A stretch of 64,000 nt of DNA, taken from positions 744,001-808,000 of the forward strand of contig NC_016456.1 in NCBI RefSeq assembly GCF_000235365.1, written 5' to 3'. The position numbers were made by a program, and so were the translations under genes. Below are positions 42,255-53,625 of the stretch, piece by piece (position 1 is the first letter of the stretch; each line of letters begins with the position of its first letter). The stretch is from Eremothecium cymbalariae DBVPG#7215 (lineage: Eukaryota; Ascomycota; Saccharomycetes; Saccharomycetales; Saccharomycetaceae). A model generated the notes under the pieces. The model was not told where the DNA came from. It ran no database searches and saw only the letters and a list, made by a program, of their open reading frames with translations.

Positions 42255-44990
42255 TTATTGAGAATTGTCTTCATCTAATTTTTTTAGCTCTTCGTGAAAT
42301 CTTTGGTAGGTTTTGAAATCGAACTGAGCAAAGTTGTAATCAAGATCCATGAAGGTTTTGCCAATTTGACAGCTCTTATAGTAGTAATTCAAGAAATAAC
42401 TATCATACGGATCGGTGTTCGGTCCATATAATCTTGAATTCCAAACACCATTCGCTGATTTTTCTTTTTCTGTGGGGAATAGTGACTTCATTGTATTTGA
42501 AATTGGCGAAGTAATGTTATTAAGCAGTCGATTATCGCGTCTATCATAGCCTTCATCTTTTATTGGCATGGGAAATAAATTATGGAATATTTCATAAGCT
42601 GCAAGAGTAAAACCAAACTGTGGAGAAGATCTTAATACACGCGCGGGACCACCTTTAAAAAAGCTTTTTATGCCTTCTTCCTTTAAGATTGTCCTTACAG
42701 CATGGAAAATGCCATGGTAAGAAGATTCACCTTTCTTTGGGTCAATCTGTAACCTGGTCTTAATAACATCAAATGGTGTAGTCAAGAAAGCAGCAGGCAT
42801 ACCAGCCAATCCACCTGATAAAAGCAAATGCCAGGTTTTTAGTTTGCTACGCTTTGTTGAGTCTGTGGGATCAAACTCAAACAAATTAGCCTTAATGCGA
42901 GCGTATGTGGGGAAATAAATGGCAGAAAATGGTATGTCTCTCAATAAACACGCAAAAACACCCTTATAAAGGCCTAAGAAACCCAATTGCCTTGCAACTG
43001 ATATGGCATTAATGTTAGACCTGGCAATATCTCCCACATATTCTGATTTTACTTGTAATCTAATCTTAATAATTTCTAGTGGGTTTGTAAAAACAACTTG
43101 ACAGGCCCCTGCAGTTGCACCTGATATAATTTCGGAGGATAAGTTTAGCTTTCTATCTCTTCCTGCAAGAATGCTTCTCATATAATCATTTACAGTCAAT
43201 TTTATAGCCTTTTCTGGTGCCACACCAATTAGTTGAGGGCCCAATCCGGAATACAACCCACGTAAACCTTCGCGGGATAATATCTTCATCAGACAGTCGA
43301 AGGAATTTTTATATTCCGAGAAGGCTCGCTGTGCTTGCATCCTTGTCTTAACCATGTCAATTGGATAAACGACTGTAGCCCCAATGCAACCCGCTATCGA
43401 GCCCAAAGTAAAGTTATAAATGGAATCAAAAATCGGAAAAAAGTATAGGTTTGCATTTCTGGATGCACTTTCAATCCTCATTAGTTCCATTCGATGAACT
43501 AAATCGTTGAGATAATTGGGATTAACAATTTTCATTATATCCTCAAGAGTTAATAGTTCATTGGCGCTAGTGTCATCCCAAGGGACTCCCGTTGGGACTG
43601 ATGAACTATCTTTATTTTTGAAGGACAAATATTCCCATAGAGAGGACATCGAGAATCGCTCTGTTTCGTGGTCTTGTTGTGGATTACGATCATCAAGATC
43701 AAAATCTCTATAATCGCGGTTAAACTGGTCCAAGCTGAGCATCTGCTGTGGGGTGAGGATATGGTTACCATTATATTCATGCTGAATAAAGTGCTCTATT
43801 TCTGAATCTCGATGATGGTATTCCAACTGCAGTTGCTGCTCCGCCTTTTTGGAGCGTTCATTCATCTTTTTTGAATTTCCCACAATAGAAAATAAAAGCG
43901 CTATTTGTGATGGGGAGAATTCAACGATATTATTCACCTTGTTATATTCAGAATTCAAGAATTTTAGTAGATCCTTCCTGGTAATAAAACGTTCCCTAAC
44001 CTCTCTATCACAGAAGTTGTTAACTTGCGCGTACCGATATAAAACTTGATTGAGAAGGTCAAAATTTTGGAATAAATAAAATAAATCTCGAAAGACATTA
44101 TAGTTAATATGGTTGTTGTTGCATTTTATCTTCCTTGAATTAGACAAATTCAAGGAGTTGAACACGTCAGCCGGAACCTTATGTGAATAAAACAATTTCA
44201 TCAAATAGACCAACTGGTTTTTACTGATGGTTAAAGCGTTGGTACGATGGTTCAACTGTGACAATTTACTAAATCCTAGCAACAACTTCTCCGACTTGAT
44301 ATCATTCTGAATAATAGTTATCAACGAGTTTAACGTGAGATGCGGGCCATGCTCTAGCACTCCTTGAGGGTAAAACTGATACCATTTAAGCCATTTAAAC
44401 TGATTCCAATCAAGAAACAACTTGTTCTTAATGATAAAAGGATCTACCACACAACTGTGCAGTAAATGCAACGTCGCTTTAAACTGGTCTAAATCGAGCA
44501 CAAGCTCATCAAACGATAGAAACTTGTTCCCGTAATTTATCGATTTCGTCACTCTCCTGTCCGGCTTCCTTCTAGCTGCATCGAATTTTCTGAAAAATTC
44601 ATATAAAATAATAAAATGATAATTATCATATTCTAAAATATTATTGAAGTAAAACCAATCATTCAAATTAAGATAGCCCTTGTTGTTCTCATCTATAGCA
44701 AAAAATATGCAACCGAACAAGTTGTTAGGGATTTGATTTAGATTAAAACTATGATCTGTAAACTTCGAATAGAGCGACCTGGAGTTTGATATAAGGTTAA
44801 CAAAGTCATTAAACCTGAGAACATCCTCACTACCAGCCTCTTGCTGGTTCCCACCAATGCAAACACCCTCGTCGGGAACGTATGAATCAGTAACTGCTTT
44901 TCTTTGGTTCGGCCTTAACGGAGTGGCATATGTTTTAAATATTTCTAACTGCTGTTTCTTCTTGGCTGTGTTTGAGTTAGACAATTCCAT
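42255..44990 (-). CDS. AGC1: Mitochondrial aspartate-glutamate carrier Agc1
   Basis: The 911-residue inner-membrane carrier takes up glutamate and exchanges aspartate for glutamate. The C-terminal half (from about residue 524) has three mitochondrial-carrier repeats with signatures PIDMVKTR (about 543), NPLEIIKIR (about 635) and TPFDVIKTR (about 736). The long N-terminal ~500 residues are the extension seen in yeast Agc1 (902 residues), with degenerate EF-hand-like helices but no clear calcium loops. An upstream TTG lengthens the open frame by seven codons; the ATG at 44990 starts MELSNSN. In S. cerevisiae AGC1 (YPR021C) lies two genes from EAF3 (YPR023C); here three zinc-finger genes and PST2 lie between them. 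Confidence 0.95.
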   Translation of the reverse strand: MELSNSNTAKKKQQLEIFKTYATPLRPNQRKAVTDSYVPDEGVCIGGNQQEAGSEDVLRFNDFVNLISNSRSLYSKFTDHSFNLNQIPNNLFGCIFFAIDENNKGYLNLNDWFYFNNILEYDNYHFIILYEFFRKFDAARRKPDRRVTKSINYGNKFLSFDELVLDLDQFKATLHLLHSCVVDPFIIKNKLFLDWNQFKWLKWYQFYPQGVLEHGPHLTLNSLITIIQNDIKSEKLLLGFSKLSQLNHRTNALTISKNQLVYLMKLFYSHKVPADVFNSLNLSNSRKIKCNNNHINYNVFRDLFYLFQNFDLLNQVLYRYAQVNNFCDREVRERFITRKDLLKFLNSEYNKVNNIVEFSPSQIALLFSIVGNSKKMNERSKKAEQQLQLEYHHRDSEIEHFIQHEYNGNHILTPQQMLSLDQFNRDYRDFDLDDRNPQQDHETERFSMSSLWEYLSFKNKDSSSVPTGVPWDDTSANELLTLEDIMKIVNPNYLNDLVHRMELMRIESASRNANLYFFPIFDSIYNFTLGSIAGCIGATVVYPIDMVKTRMQAQRAFSEYKNSFDCLMKILSREGLRGLYSGLGPQLIGVAPEKAIKLTVNDYMRSILAGRDRKLNLSSEIISGATAGACQVVFTNPLEIIKIRLQVKSEYVGDIARSNINAISVARQLGFLGLYKGVFACLLRDIPFSAIYFPTYARIKANLFEFDPTDSTKRSKLKTWHLLLSGGLAGMPAAFLTTPFDVIKTRLQIDPKKGESSYHGIFHAVRTILKEEGIKSFFKGGPARVLRSSPQFGFTLAAYEIFHNLFPMPIKDEGYDRRDNRLLNNITSPISNTMKSLFPTEKEKSANGVWNSRLYGPNTDPYDSYFLNYYYKSCQIGKTFMDLDYNFAQFDFKTYQRFHEELKKLDEDNSQ

Positions 44991-46074
44991 GGTTTTCCGA
45001 TATAATAACAACTTCTCATAAACACATCGGCCCGTTAAAAACCAACTATCCCTTCGTAGCTTATAAACTACTCTTCAATTGCTTTACTATTACTTATGTT
45101 TACTTGATATGTATCCAAAAATAACTGGCTGTTTGAAGTTTCGTAGGATCGAAAAATATTTCACCTGTTGTTCTCCGGAAACGAATGGTGGCCAGCTCTT
45201 CTGACTCAACAGGGCAAAATTAAAGAGACTATCTACAAATAGGCCTGAAACAGAGTGATATAGCAGCAGATCGATAGCATTGTATAATCTTTAGGCTAGT
45301 AGAAAGTATACTTCTCGAGGAAAAAGGCAAATTTGGTAAATTGAGGTCATGGATAGCATGATGGTGTTTGCTATTTTCTCAGTTACAAAGTGAAAAATGG
45401 TCTTGGATGAAGTAAAAGGGACAGTTTATTTGTTAGGAGAGAATAAGCTGGTCGCCATTCTCCATAAAGATGAATTGTTAGGAAGGCTTCTAGATCCAGG
45501 AAATTTTATGGGAGAAATTGCGTCATTTCATGCCGGCTTGAGCTCCGGTGGGTGAATGATGAGATATGCGAGACGGGTGTGTGTATGTAAGTGTGTGTGT
45601 ATGTAAGTGTGTGTGTCAAAGTAAAGCATTGGCATGTTCTCAAGTGCGATAACAAGATGCGCTACATCGAGCTTTGTAACAGAGGCAGGTCATAATAATA
45701 CATTTTGTATTATTCTATATTATTGTTACATTTAGTATTCTCATGAATTATGTTGGGAACATAAAGGCCTGCAGTCATGTTTACAAATTGACAACAGAAC
45801 CAATTGTTTGGGACGTGGCTTGGGGGGAGAAGAAGGTACAGCTGGTACAAGGTTTTACCGACGACGACATAAGCTTGCAGGTGGATAAATGAGAAATTAA
45901 AGGATTACTTGAGCCTTTGGAGTCGTCGAAGAACAATTGCTTGGTTCGATATCATCAATATTTATTTTATTTTATTATTTTATTATTTTATTATTTTTCT
46001 TTCTTTGGCCAAGTGATCATGCATAGTATATATGTTACATATCTCCCAGTAATGTCGTTCTAGCAGCGCTATAG
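44991..46074. other. AGC1 upstream region with TG-rich and TTTTA simple repeats
   Basis: 1.08 kb between tandem minus-strand genes. It includes a two-unit GTGTGTGTATGTAA repeat (about 45577-45616) and a TTTTA/TTTAT tract (about 45959-45998) at the 3' end of zinc-finger gene 3. No ORF or RNA gene supported. Confidence 0.55.
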
Positions 46075-46614
46075 TCAATGAAATGCCTCCTCCAGGGAGC
46101 TTTTCTCGCCGCCCTTTAGTTCTTGTTTCTTGTGGATTTTCAGATGTCTGTTTAAATTGCTCTTCACGTTAAAGGTCTTTTTGCAATCCGGATACTTGCA
46201 TCGGTAGGGCCGAATATCTGCGTGGATCAGCAGATGTGTGTTGAGCGAAGTCTTTCTCGTGAATTCCTTTAAACATACGGGACACGTCTTATCAGTTAAA
46301 GGAATAGGTGATGTCGTAGCGCTGGTAAGGCTACTGCATGGGCCTGAGGGAACATCTAACAGTCTATGACTATTCGCCGTCGATGACCGTGAACCAGGTG
46401 TCTCAACTTTCTCATCTACATCACTATCAATAACCCTACCTGGTGCAGTTGCTGGTCGCCTGGCCGCAAGCGTCTTGAAAGATAGCACTGTAGAAGGACG
46501 TTCATATTCACCGCCCTCCCCATTCTCCCCTCTAGTATGTGTCGTCCATGGATAACTATGCACAGGCCCCGTGAAAGTCTTGGTCATTTCCTGAGAATGG
46601 AGAATTGGCAACAT
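46075..46614 (-). CDS. Two-finger C2H2 transcription factor (subgroup B, copy 1)
   Basis: The smallest of the set at 179 residues. It begins MLPILHSQ and soon shows GPVHSYPWT (residues 16-24), a motif shared with the genes at 50615 and 53626. Two C2H2 fingers lie at about 111-161: finger 1 CPVCLKEFTRKTSLNTH, 7-residue linker, finger 2 with KKTFNVKSNLNRH. The C-terminus is short. A longer open frame upstream begins only with GTG, so ATG 46614 is chosen; a TATATATA box lies 73-82 bases before it (46687-46696). Upstream stretches 4 kb without another gene. Function unknown; probably a regulator with a condition-dependent promoter. Confidence 0.85.
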   Translation of the reverse strand: MLPILHSQEMTKTFTGPVHSYPWTTHTRGENGEGGEYERPSTVLSFKTLAARRPATAPGRVIDSDVDEKVETPGSRSSTANSHRLLDVPSGPCSSLTSATTSPIPLTDKTCPVCLKEFTRKTSLNTHLLIHADIRPYRCKYPDCKKTFNVKSNLNRHLKIHKKQELKGGEKSSLEEAFH

Positions 46615-49600
46615 TTCCTCCCACTGATAACACTGACGAACCTTCCCAGCTCTCACAACCTTTCAAACGCCCATGATTCCATTAGCTATATATAAATGGA
46701 TCTCTCTGTACGTCCATACGAAAATCTAACGTGCTCAACGTTCCTAACAATAGAAAAACGTACCAATCTCTACGTTCCCCTCTAAGGGTTTCAGGAACTC
46801 AATCCTAATCGTACATCTATCGTAAAATAAAAACTGATCCGTCAAAGTTTAGATTGTTCTTTCAGCAAGAACCCATGAAAAAGAAATCTAACTACATCTA
46901 TCATCTCCAGAGGAAACGAAGTTTTCTACATTTTCACTAACGCAGCTTCTGAGGTTGTATTTAGCTTTTTATCTTTGGAACCCCTCCCTCCCATCCAGAT
47001 ATAATATTCCTCGGTGTGTCATTAGTGAAAAGGCAACAAGATATATCACATAAGATCTACTACTTTATGTTTTCAAAATGAAACAAACAAGATGAAATTA
47101 CGTAACGTCTTTTAATTCCGCACCACCTTACCTTTGCCGCCTTATCCACCGGTCTTTATTGGCACGCTCTAGGTTGTTTCGCCTCGAGACGGAAAACGTT
47201 TCTGAGCGTTCTCCAAACCCATATAGTTGAGAAACTCTCTGGAACGCCAAAAAGTGGGACTACCGAGTATCACCAGTGGCCAGCACTAATTATTAGTGAC
47301 AGCAAAAAGGCTTGCAAATAGGTAAGTATGAACAACATGCGTTGGATGGGCTCGCAGAATGAGGTTGGCTTTGTTATATAACAAATGTCGGAGTTTGACC
47401 GTTCTGCGAAATTTTCTTCGAGCGGAATTGCGAGGCCACGCTTTTTCCTCGAGAGAACAAGAACTGACGTCTTCTGTTTCCCCCAGCGGCTCGAGTTCGA
47501 AACTCGCAGCTCGAGCGTCGAGCAGATAGGGAGTGTGAATCAGTCGGATTATGTGCTGCGAAGCCGAAAGCCTCTCTGATGGTCGTTCTGAGACATATTT
47601 GATGGCCATATTTTATGGATTCTGGGGTTTTATGGTTTTTTGAGGAAACGACCGCATTGAGTAAACCGAGTGCGATGCAGATATATATATATCTTTCTGG
47701 CTTCAGTGGTGACAAATCTGCGGAGGAACGATGGGAAGAGAAGACTATGTTGCAGATGGCAATTGAAATAAATGTTTTGGTTATATTGTGTGGTACATGT
47801 AGATTTAGTGTTGCAAGCTACGAAAAGCTGCCAAGAAGATGCAAGATGGCTGCCCTGCTGTTAGCTTGGACTGACGTGCCAGAATAATCGTTTGTCCCTG
47901 CCTTTTTACTATTGGCTATAAATTACCTACAAACGTTTTAAAACAGAAAATTGTCAACAGGATCTAGTTGGAGCAGTTTCCGTTGCTTCTATGAAAACAC
48001 ACAATATTCGTACAACAAACTCGAAGCATTATATACATCGTTTGCCAGGGTTCAATCTTCGACAACCATTAATCTAGCCTCTTTGACTTGTTCCACGTAT
48101 TATCTTCAACGATAAGGGCCTGAAAATGCTGGGAATGTTGTGCTACTTGTAACCATGGGGTTGGGTCCACTTGAGTGTGGTGGCTGCTGTTGCTGCTGCT
48201 TTTCTTTCTCGCTATCCGTGTCTGCATGCATATGCGTGGTCGACACACATACAAACGTACAAAAACTAAGTATGCTAGCTAATAACAAATCCACACTCTG
48301 GCACGAAGACGTAGGTACGTTTTTCCAGGGTTACGCCCTCTCTTCATCGTTTTCACTGGTTTTCTTTCAATCGCGTAATTTTATCTTGTCCTACACGCAG
48401 ACAGCCCAGAGAGCTTCTTATGAGATATACGTGTAAGGTACCACTATATACTTGTTTTGGTATATTCTCCAGCGGTGTCATACAAACACCCTAAAATATA
48501 TATTTACTATATACAGGTAACATCTAGCTACAGATTCATGAAAGGAAGTGCAAACCTCCATTTCCTGTTGTCCTGCTACCGGTCGAACTTCAGAGGTACC
48601 GTACCCTTTCTGACAGCAACGCTACTTCATTGCAGACCAAACTACAAAAAAAATTCATTAAAAAAGAGCTTTCATGGCTGGCTGTCTTTAAATTCCCAAC
48701 AGGCCTCTATATACGTTGGGCGTGACACTAAGTTCACAGGCAATCGGTGCCAGGCTAGTAGCAGTCCCCTAATGGCTTTGGGAATGATGATGAATAATAT
48801 AACCAAAAGAAAAACTTCTTATTGTAGGCTCGGGAAAGAGACGGTCACACAGAGTCGAAATTGATACCCATCTGGTAATCCAACGCCGTAGTACTACATT
48901 TCCGGATATAGGGGGCATTCTGCTCGAGAACAATATAATGAGTTTCGTGAGGCAATCGTTCCTGGAGAAGGACCACCAAGTAGTGCAAAAGTGAAAATGC
49001 ATGGCAATCGAGGCAGTTTTCGAAGAGATAGATGCAGATGCAGATGTATATGTGAAATTCAAAGGAATGCTCGATTAGGTATTTTGAAGGTATTTTTCTT
49101 CCATTTTCAAACACACTCAATTTTGTCTCGGTCTAGCAACCCAATTTATTAGGTTTTGTAAAGGAGTGGTGGATGGGAATAACTAGAAACGGTAAAGTTG
49201 GTCTCCCTAGAGAGAGGAGAGGGAGGGTTTTACATTCGTGGCGCTGTTGAAAGTCTTTGCTACAAGTAGATAATTTTACGGCCGGATTGCAATTATTTGA
49301 CCCATCACCATCTCGATTGGTTTTTTTAGGTAGTTTTATGTGGTGGTGGGTTTAGCACACTGCAATTAATATTCACATCCACATCTATACCGGTAAGATA
49401 CAGAAAGAGTAGGTTGTATAATGGTGCAGTAGAGTGTACTGAGTGCGTAGGCAGAAAGTGCAGTAGTGGTTCGGAGTTGGCCGGTCGTCGCAGAGGCTTT
49501 GAAGTTCTAACATAATGCCGATGCCGATACGGACGGGCAAGACCTGGTGTATTGTTTTATTAATTGTGGGGAGAGTGTGGGTCTGTGGCGTGCGTGGTAG

Positions 49601-50614
49601 ATAGAGATGTATTTCCCATATGTCCTTGCAGCTGTATGTAGCATGGATGAAGGTGATGCATGGTGACTGCACAACCGTTCTGGATATAATGCAATGCGTA
49701 TGACAGCAAAACTTACTAAGCCTGTTAGCTGCACGGTTTTAGCAAGGTTGGGTTGGTTGGGTAGCATGATCGTTATGCTCTTGAAAGCATAATTTTCAAT
49801 TGTTGGTGCCAGGTGGAAGACAGAGACGAAGCATAGAGGAGCGAGCTCGTTTAACAAACCCATGGGGGAGGACAATAGGGTTCTTGTCTGGGACAATATT
49901 CGTTACAGAGAATCACCAATTTGCTAATACCATCGATGATAGATAGGATGGGAGGATGGTGAGGATGGTGATGATTTACAAAAGAAAAAGATGTGCTTTT
50001 CCTGATGAAGTAAAACCTGAATTCTAACAGGATAGTGTCAGCGGCAGGAACTATGAAGCAGGGAGGAATGCGGTGCGGTGGGGGGACGGAAAACTTGGAA
50101 TCATCACAGTGGATAAGCAAGACATTTTTTTTTACGGTGTACAACTGGTTATGGTTCGTGGTGTGAATATGCGTCATAAGCCTTCAATGTCGTCGTTTGC
50201 GAAACAAGTCCAAATAGGACACATTTACGGCGTCGCCAATACAGAGAAGACAGATTGGTACTAGTTTCGCCAAAATGCACACGAATGTTCTTCTCTGGAG
50301 GAAAGAACGAGGCAAAGCAGGTACGTACTGTGCGGGAGGGGTGGGCACGCTCCGCCTCAGCAATAAAATGTGGCATCTCGGTTTCAAACAGTATCTTAGA
50401 TACATATATGTGATGCTCCTTGCACGCAAAACCAGGCACCATGGGCTGTGGTTGGTTTAATTTTACCTTTCCGTCACTATTCATTCTTCAGCCGTCGTTG
50501 TAACACTGCATAGATGCATGCGTCATATATATTTGAGGCAGGTCTGCAAATTAACTTATATATTTTCAATGAACAACGTAAACGTAAACGTAAAAGTAAA
50601 AAGTATAGAGTAAA
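46615..50614. other. 4-kb gene-free region upstream of zinc-finger gene 3
   Basis: The longest gap in the window. It holds a TATA box near 46690, a cluster of TCGAG/CTCGAG motifs at 47415-47525 including GAGTTCGAAACTC, and AT-rich tracts. Open frames of 60-135 codons occur in several registers (for example 48457-48864 plus, 49507-49896 minus) without recognisable domains. A large non-coding RNA or an extended regulatory region remains possible; I see no positive evidence for a known RNA. Confidence 0.5.
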
Positions 50615-51286
50615 TTAAATAACTAATACGGGTTGTCGTGAATTATTGCGCTTATGGATCCGCTCGTGCCTGTAGAGATTGCTCTTCACATTAAAGGTTT
50701 TATTACATCTCTGGTAGGAACATCGATAAGGCTTCACTTTTGTGTGGATGAGCATATGCGTCTGCAGTGATGTCTTTCTAGTAAAGCTCTTGAGACATAT
50801 ATGGCATGTCTTTCCTACGCCTTTAGGGACACTGCTACTACTCGAACTTGAACTGCTTGAGTTCGAGGGCGAACGCTCCTGCACCTGCTGCTGCTGCACC
50901 TGCTGCTCCGACTCCCGTGACCGCTTCTGCTGTTGCTCTTGCTGTAACGGATGGTGCAGCAATACAGGGGTTGTTTCAAGGGACTCCGTACAAAAATGCG
51001 GATTATTATGCAATCCCTGCATCGTGTAACCGTCCATATAGCAACTGAAAGGAGCGATATCTCCTCTTACCTTCGAACTAGAAACAGAGGGAAACCCATA
51101 GCTCTCATCGCTAGAAACACTGCATTCTCGGCTTGATACATTGCAAATAGAGCTTGGAGGGTATAGTGGGCTGCTATCTTCTTCAGGTGAAGACTGCCCA
51201 CCGATGCCCTCCGTCCAAGGATAGCTGTGCAACGGACCTGCAAAGATCTTGAGGGTCTCTGGCACTTCGTAGCTCCCAGGAAGCAT
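50615..51286 (-). CDS. Two-finger C2H2 transcription factor (subgroup B, copy 2)
   Basis: The 223-residue protein starts MLPGSYEVPE and has GPLHSYPWTEG at residues 17-27, aligned with the other two subgroup B proteins. A Gln-rich stretch (QQEQQQK, QQVQQQQ) and a Ser12-type run precede two C2H2 fingers at about 161-211: finger 1 CHICLKSFTRKTSLQTH and finger 2 NKTFNVKSNLYRH. Its upstream region contains a TATATATA tract about 85-95 bases away and a perfect 19-bp-arm inverted repeat 127-172 bases away. It is divergent from the gene at 53626 across 2.3 kb. Targets unknown. Confidence 0.87.
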   Translation of the reverse strand: MLPGSYEVPETLKIFAGPLHSYPWTEGIGGQSSPEEDSSPLYPPSSICNVSSRECSVSSDESYGFPSVSSSKVRGDIAPFSCYMDGYTMQGLHNNPHFCTESLETTPVLLHHPLQQEQQQKRSRESEQQVQQQQVQERSPSNSSSSSSSSSSVPKGVGKTCHICLKSFTRKTSLQTHMLIHTKVKPYRCSYQRCNKTFNVKSNLYRHERIHKRNNSRQPVLVI

Positions 51287-53625
51287 GAGGAAAACTTCAA
51301 AATATCACAAAAACTCGATTCCCTCCCCCATCTCCGCAGCAGAGCCTACATATAACCAAGACACAACTCAATATATATACTACTGTTGTATACCGTCTGT
51401 ATAAGCGAATTTTTCACCCACTGGGTGGTGGGTGGGTATCCACCACCCAGTGGGTGAACCTTCTAAAAGTACTTCCAAATAGATATATCACGCACATATA
51501 TACATGCAGGCATGTCTGCTCCTTTATTCTAAAATTAATTTATTATTATTTATAAAATATATTTATAAGACACATTGTGTCTGCAACACTTGTATCCGCG
51601 GTATGTGCCATAGCCTTTGCGGGTGAGGACAAACCATCACAGTGAGTAGATTAATGACAATGGTTTTAATCGCGGAACGTGAAAAATCAGATTGTGTAAG
51701 TAAGTGGAACTCGCATGCAGAACGGGTTTTCTCATTGTTCTCAAGTTAACCTTCTCCGAATAATATTTAGTGGAAACCTCCATCTTTCTCTGTCTATTGT
51801 TCCAATATTGCCGTTGCTGTGTGCTGTGTGTACACATCTGTCTGGATCTGCGTCTTTGTGCGTGATAAAAATGCCATAGCTCAGAAATAACGTGGAAGTT
51901 CAGTATAGAGCAGTCAATTGTGGCATAATAGCTCTCTGCTGTGCATATTGAGGTTTAAGGGCCACAATGCGCAGAATTATATGGCTTACATATGCTCAGA
52001 TAGAAGAAAAGAATAGCGAGACAAATCCCCACATAGGAGGACAGCTAGGAGTCGCTGGAAGGGAGAGGCATCCGCAGGGCGATATCAAGACGGTTCTATC
52101 GACCAGATAAAGGATGGATAGAAGGGTACAGAAGGATTATGGAAGATTGAGGCGGGGGATAGCATTTTTCTACATGTTGTGTGACCTTGGTTTTTGTTGT
52201 ACCTGAGATGTCAGTCAGTGCAAACAAAAAAATCGGATAACGAGAGAGATTATTTTACGCCGGAGTAGATGCTGTTGGTATCTAGCAACCACTCGCGCGG
52301 GAAGGCATGATTCAGGTTCATTCCTAAAATTAGTGATGAATGTAGTTTTGTAGTTTTTGGTGACACCTGTCGCCGTACATTCGTATGGCAGAATACTTTT
52401 AGACCTTGGTTTCCTGCTTCCCGCGACAACACAACACTTAGCGGAGTTACTTTATTAACACATCGCACGAAAGACGCCGACACATCATTGACACAGGGTA
52501 CACAACAGTTTCTCAGAGCATAATAAAAGCCCTTTGGTGAAGGATGAAGAGCATGTTTATTTGTAATTCTGTTTTGGTATGTGTATGTTTTTGCCCTTGG
52601 TACTCATTAGCTTTTTATACTAACAGTTATCTCGTACAACGCAGGAAACAACGACATTGTTCCACACAACCAACATCTTTTTACTTTGGACATAAAAAGC
52701 ATTGCAGATGACTTGCGACAAGTAAATACTCAAGCATAGCAACAGGATTGGAAATACAAACACAATTAAGAATGCTGGCCTCGTTCCTTTAGCGCTACGG
52801 TGTCTAGACAAAGATGCACCTCGGCCCTCGAGCATTTTCTGTCTGACCAATTTACTTTTCTCGAGGAGCAGAGCTTTGATCACGTAATCCGAATTTAGCG
52901 AACAGCCCCCCTCAAAGAGCATTAGATCCGACAGATCTCTAAAACCATATGACGTGGGGGAGCGTCTTTATGCGTCAGACAAGGCCAAAATTATTAAACT
53001 GATTAATTTGCAAGGGAAAAACGCGACGGTTAGCGGCGGCATCGTCGGTATTTGCATTACAAGGAAAATCTACTGGTATACGTGAAACGAAGATCGCTCT
53101 CCCCTTATGATGGAGACTTCCCTCCGAGTTGTCTGCACAGGTGATATGCTCGAGCAGAGTATGAATTTACCATGGTAATAGCGTACCAACGGTAGCACTA
53201 CCGGCTGCAGTGAGTGGTATGGCTATGTGTTATACCCTCACGTATCCCAAGTTTGAGGTTTTTGCCCTGCTGAAGGATACCTACTCCGAAGAGTGTTAGT
53301 GAGACCATGTCATTAGAAAGTAGTAGACTTCCAGAAGTATCAGTAGCAAAGAGTCCAAAAATGGGAAGTAAATATAAACAAAAACACAAGGCAGAAAGAC
53401 GGATTGTGCTACGTACCTACTTACAGTTTGGCTGATAAGCGTTCTTCTATTTCCGAGGTTCAATATAGGTGCAGCAACTGACAAAGGAAAACTTAATATT
53501 GCAGAGAAAAGGCTGAGGAGGGTCCATAAATAATATATATATTTATGATCAGATAAAAGGGGCATCTTGCTGAAGACTTTGTCATTTTGTGTTTTGTTTT
53601 TTCCCTCAGTGCAGTTGGCAATAAG
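51287..53625. other. 2.3-kb divergent region between zinc-finger genes 4 and 5
   Basis: It contains the 51413-51458 inverted repeat, TATA-like tracts near both genes (about 51371, and ATATATATATT near 53530), and scattered short frames (for example 52620-52922 minus) with a hydrophobic stretch but no family. Likely a regulatory region shared by the two zinc-finger genes. Confidence 0.5.
51413..51458. repeat. Perfect inverted repeat, 19-bp arms, in a zinc-finger gene promoter
   Basis: The left arm 51413-51431 is the exact reverse complement of 51440-51458, with an 8-base spacer. It consists of CACCCA/TGGGTGG-type units and lies just upstream of the TATA-like tract of the minus-strand gene at 50615-51286. 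Confidence 0.95.

Noticed and set aside
45577..45616. TG-rich tract as interstitial telomere repeat
   Set aside because: It is only two units of a GTGTGTGTATGTAA repeat, better explained as an ordinary microsatellite; genes continue on both sides.
47488..47510. GAGTTCGAAACTC as a tRNA T-arm / B box
   Set aside because: The sequence resembles a T-loop (TTCGAAA) but no A box, anticodon arm or 7-bp acceptor stem could be fitted around it on either strand.
47286..49896. Frames of 90-135 codons in the 4-kb gap
   Set aside because: They are mutually overlapping and without motifs; about this number is expected by chance in 4 kb.
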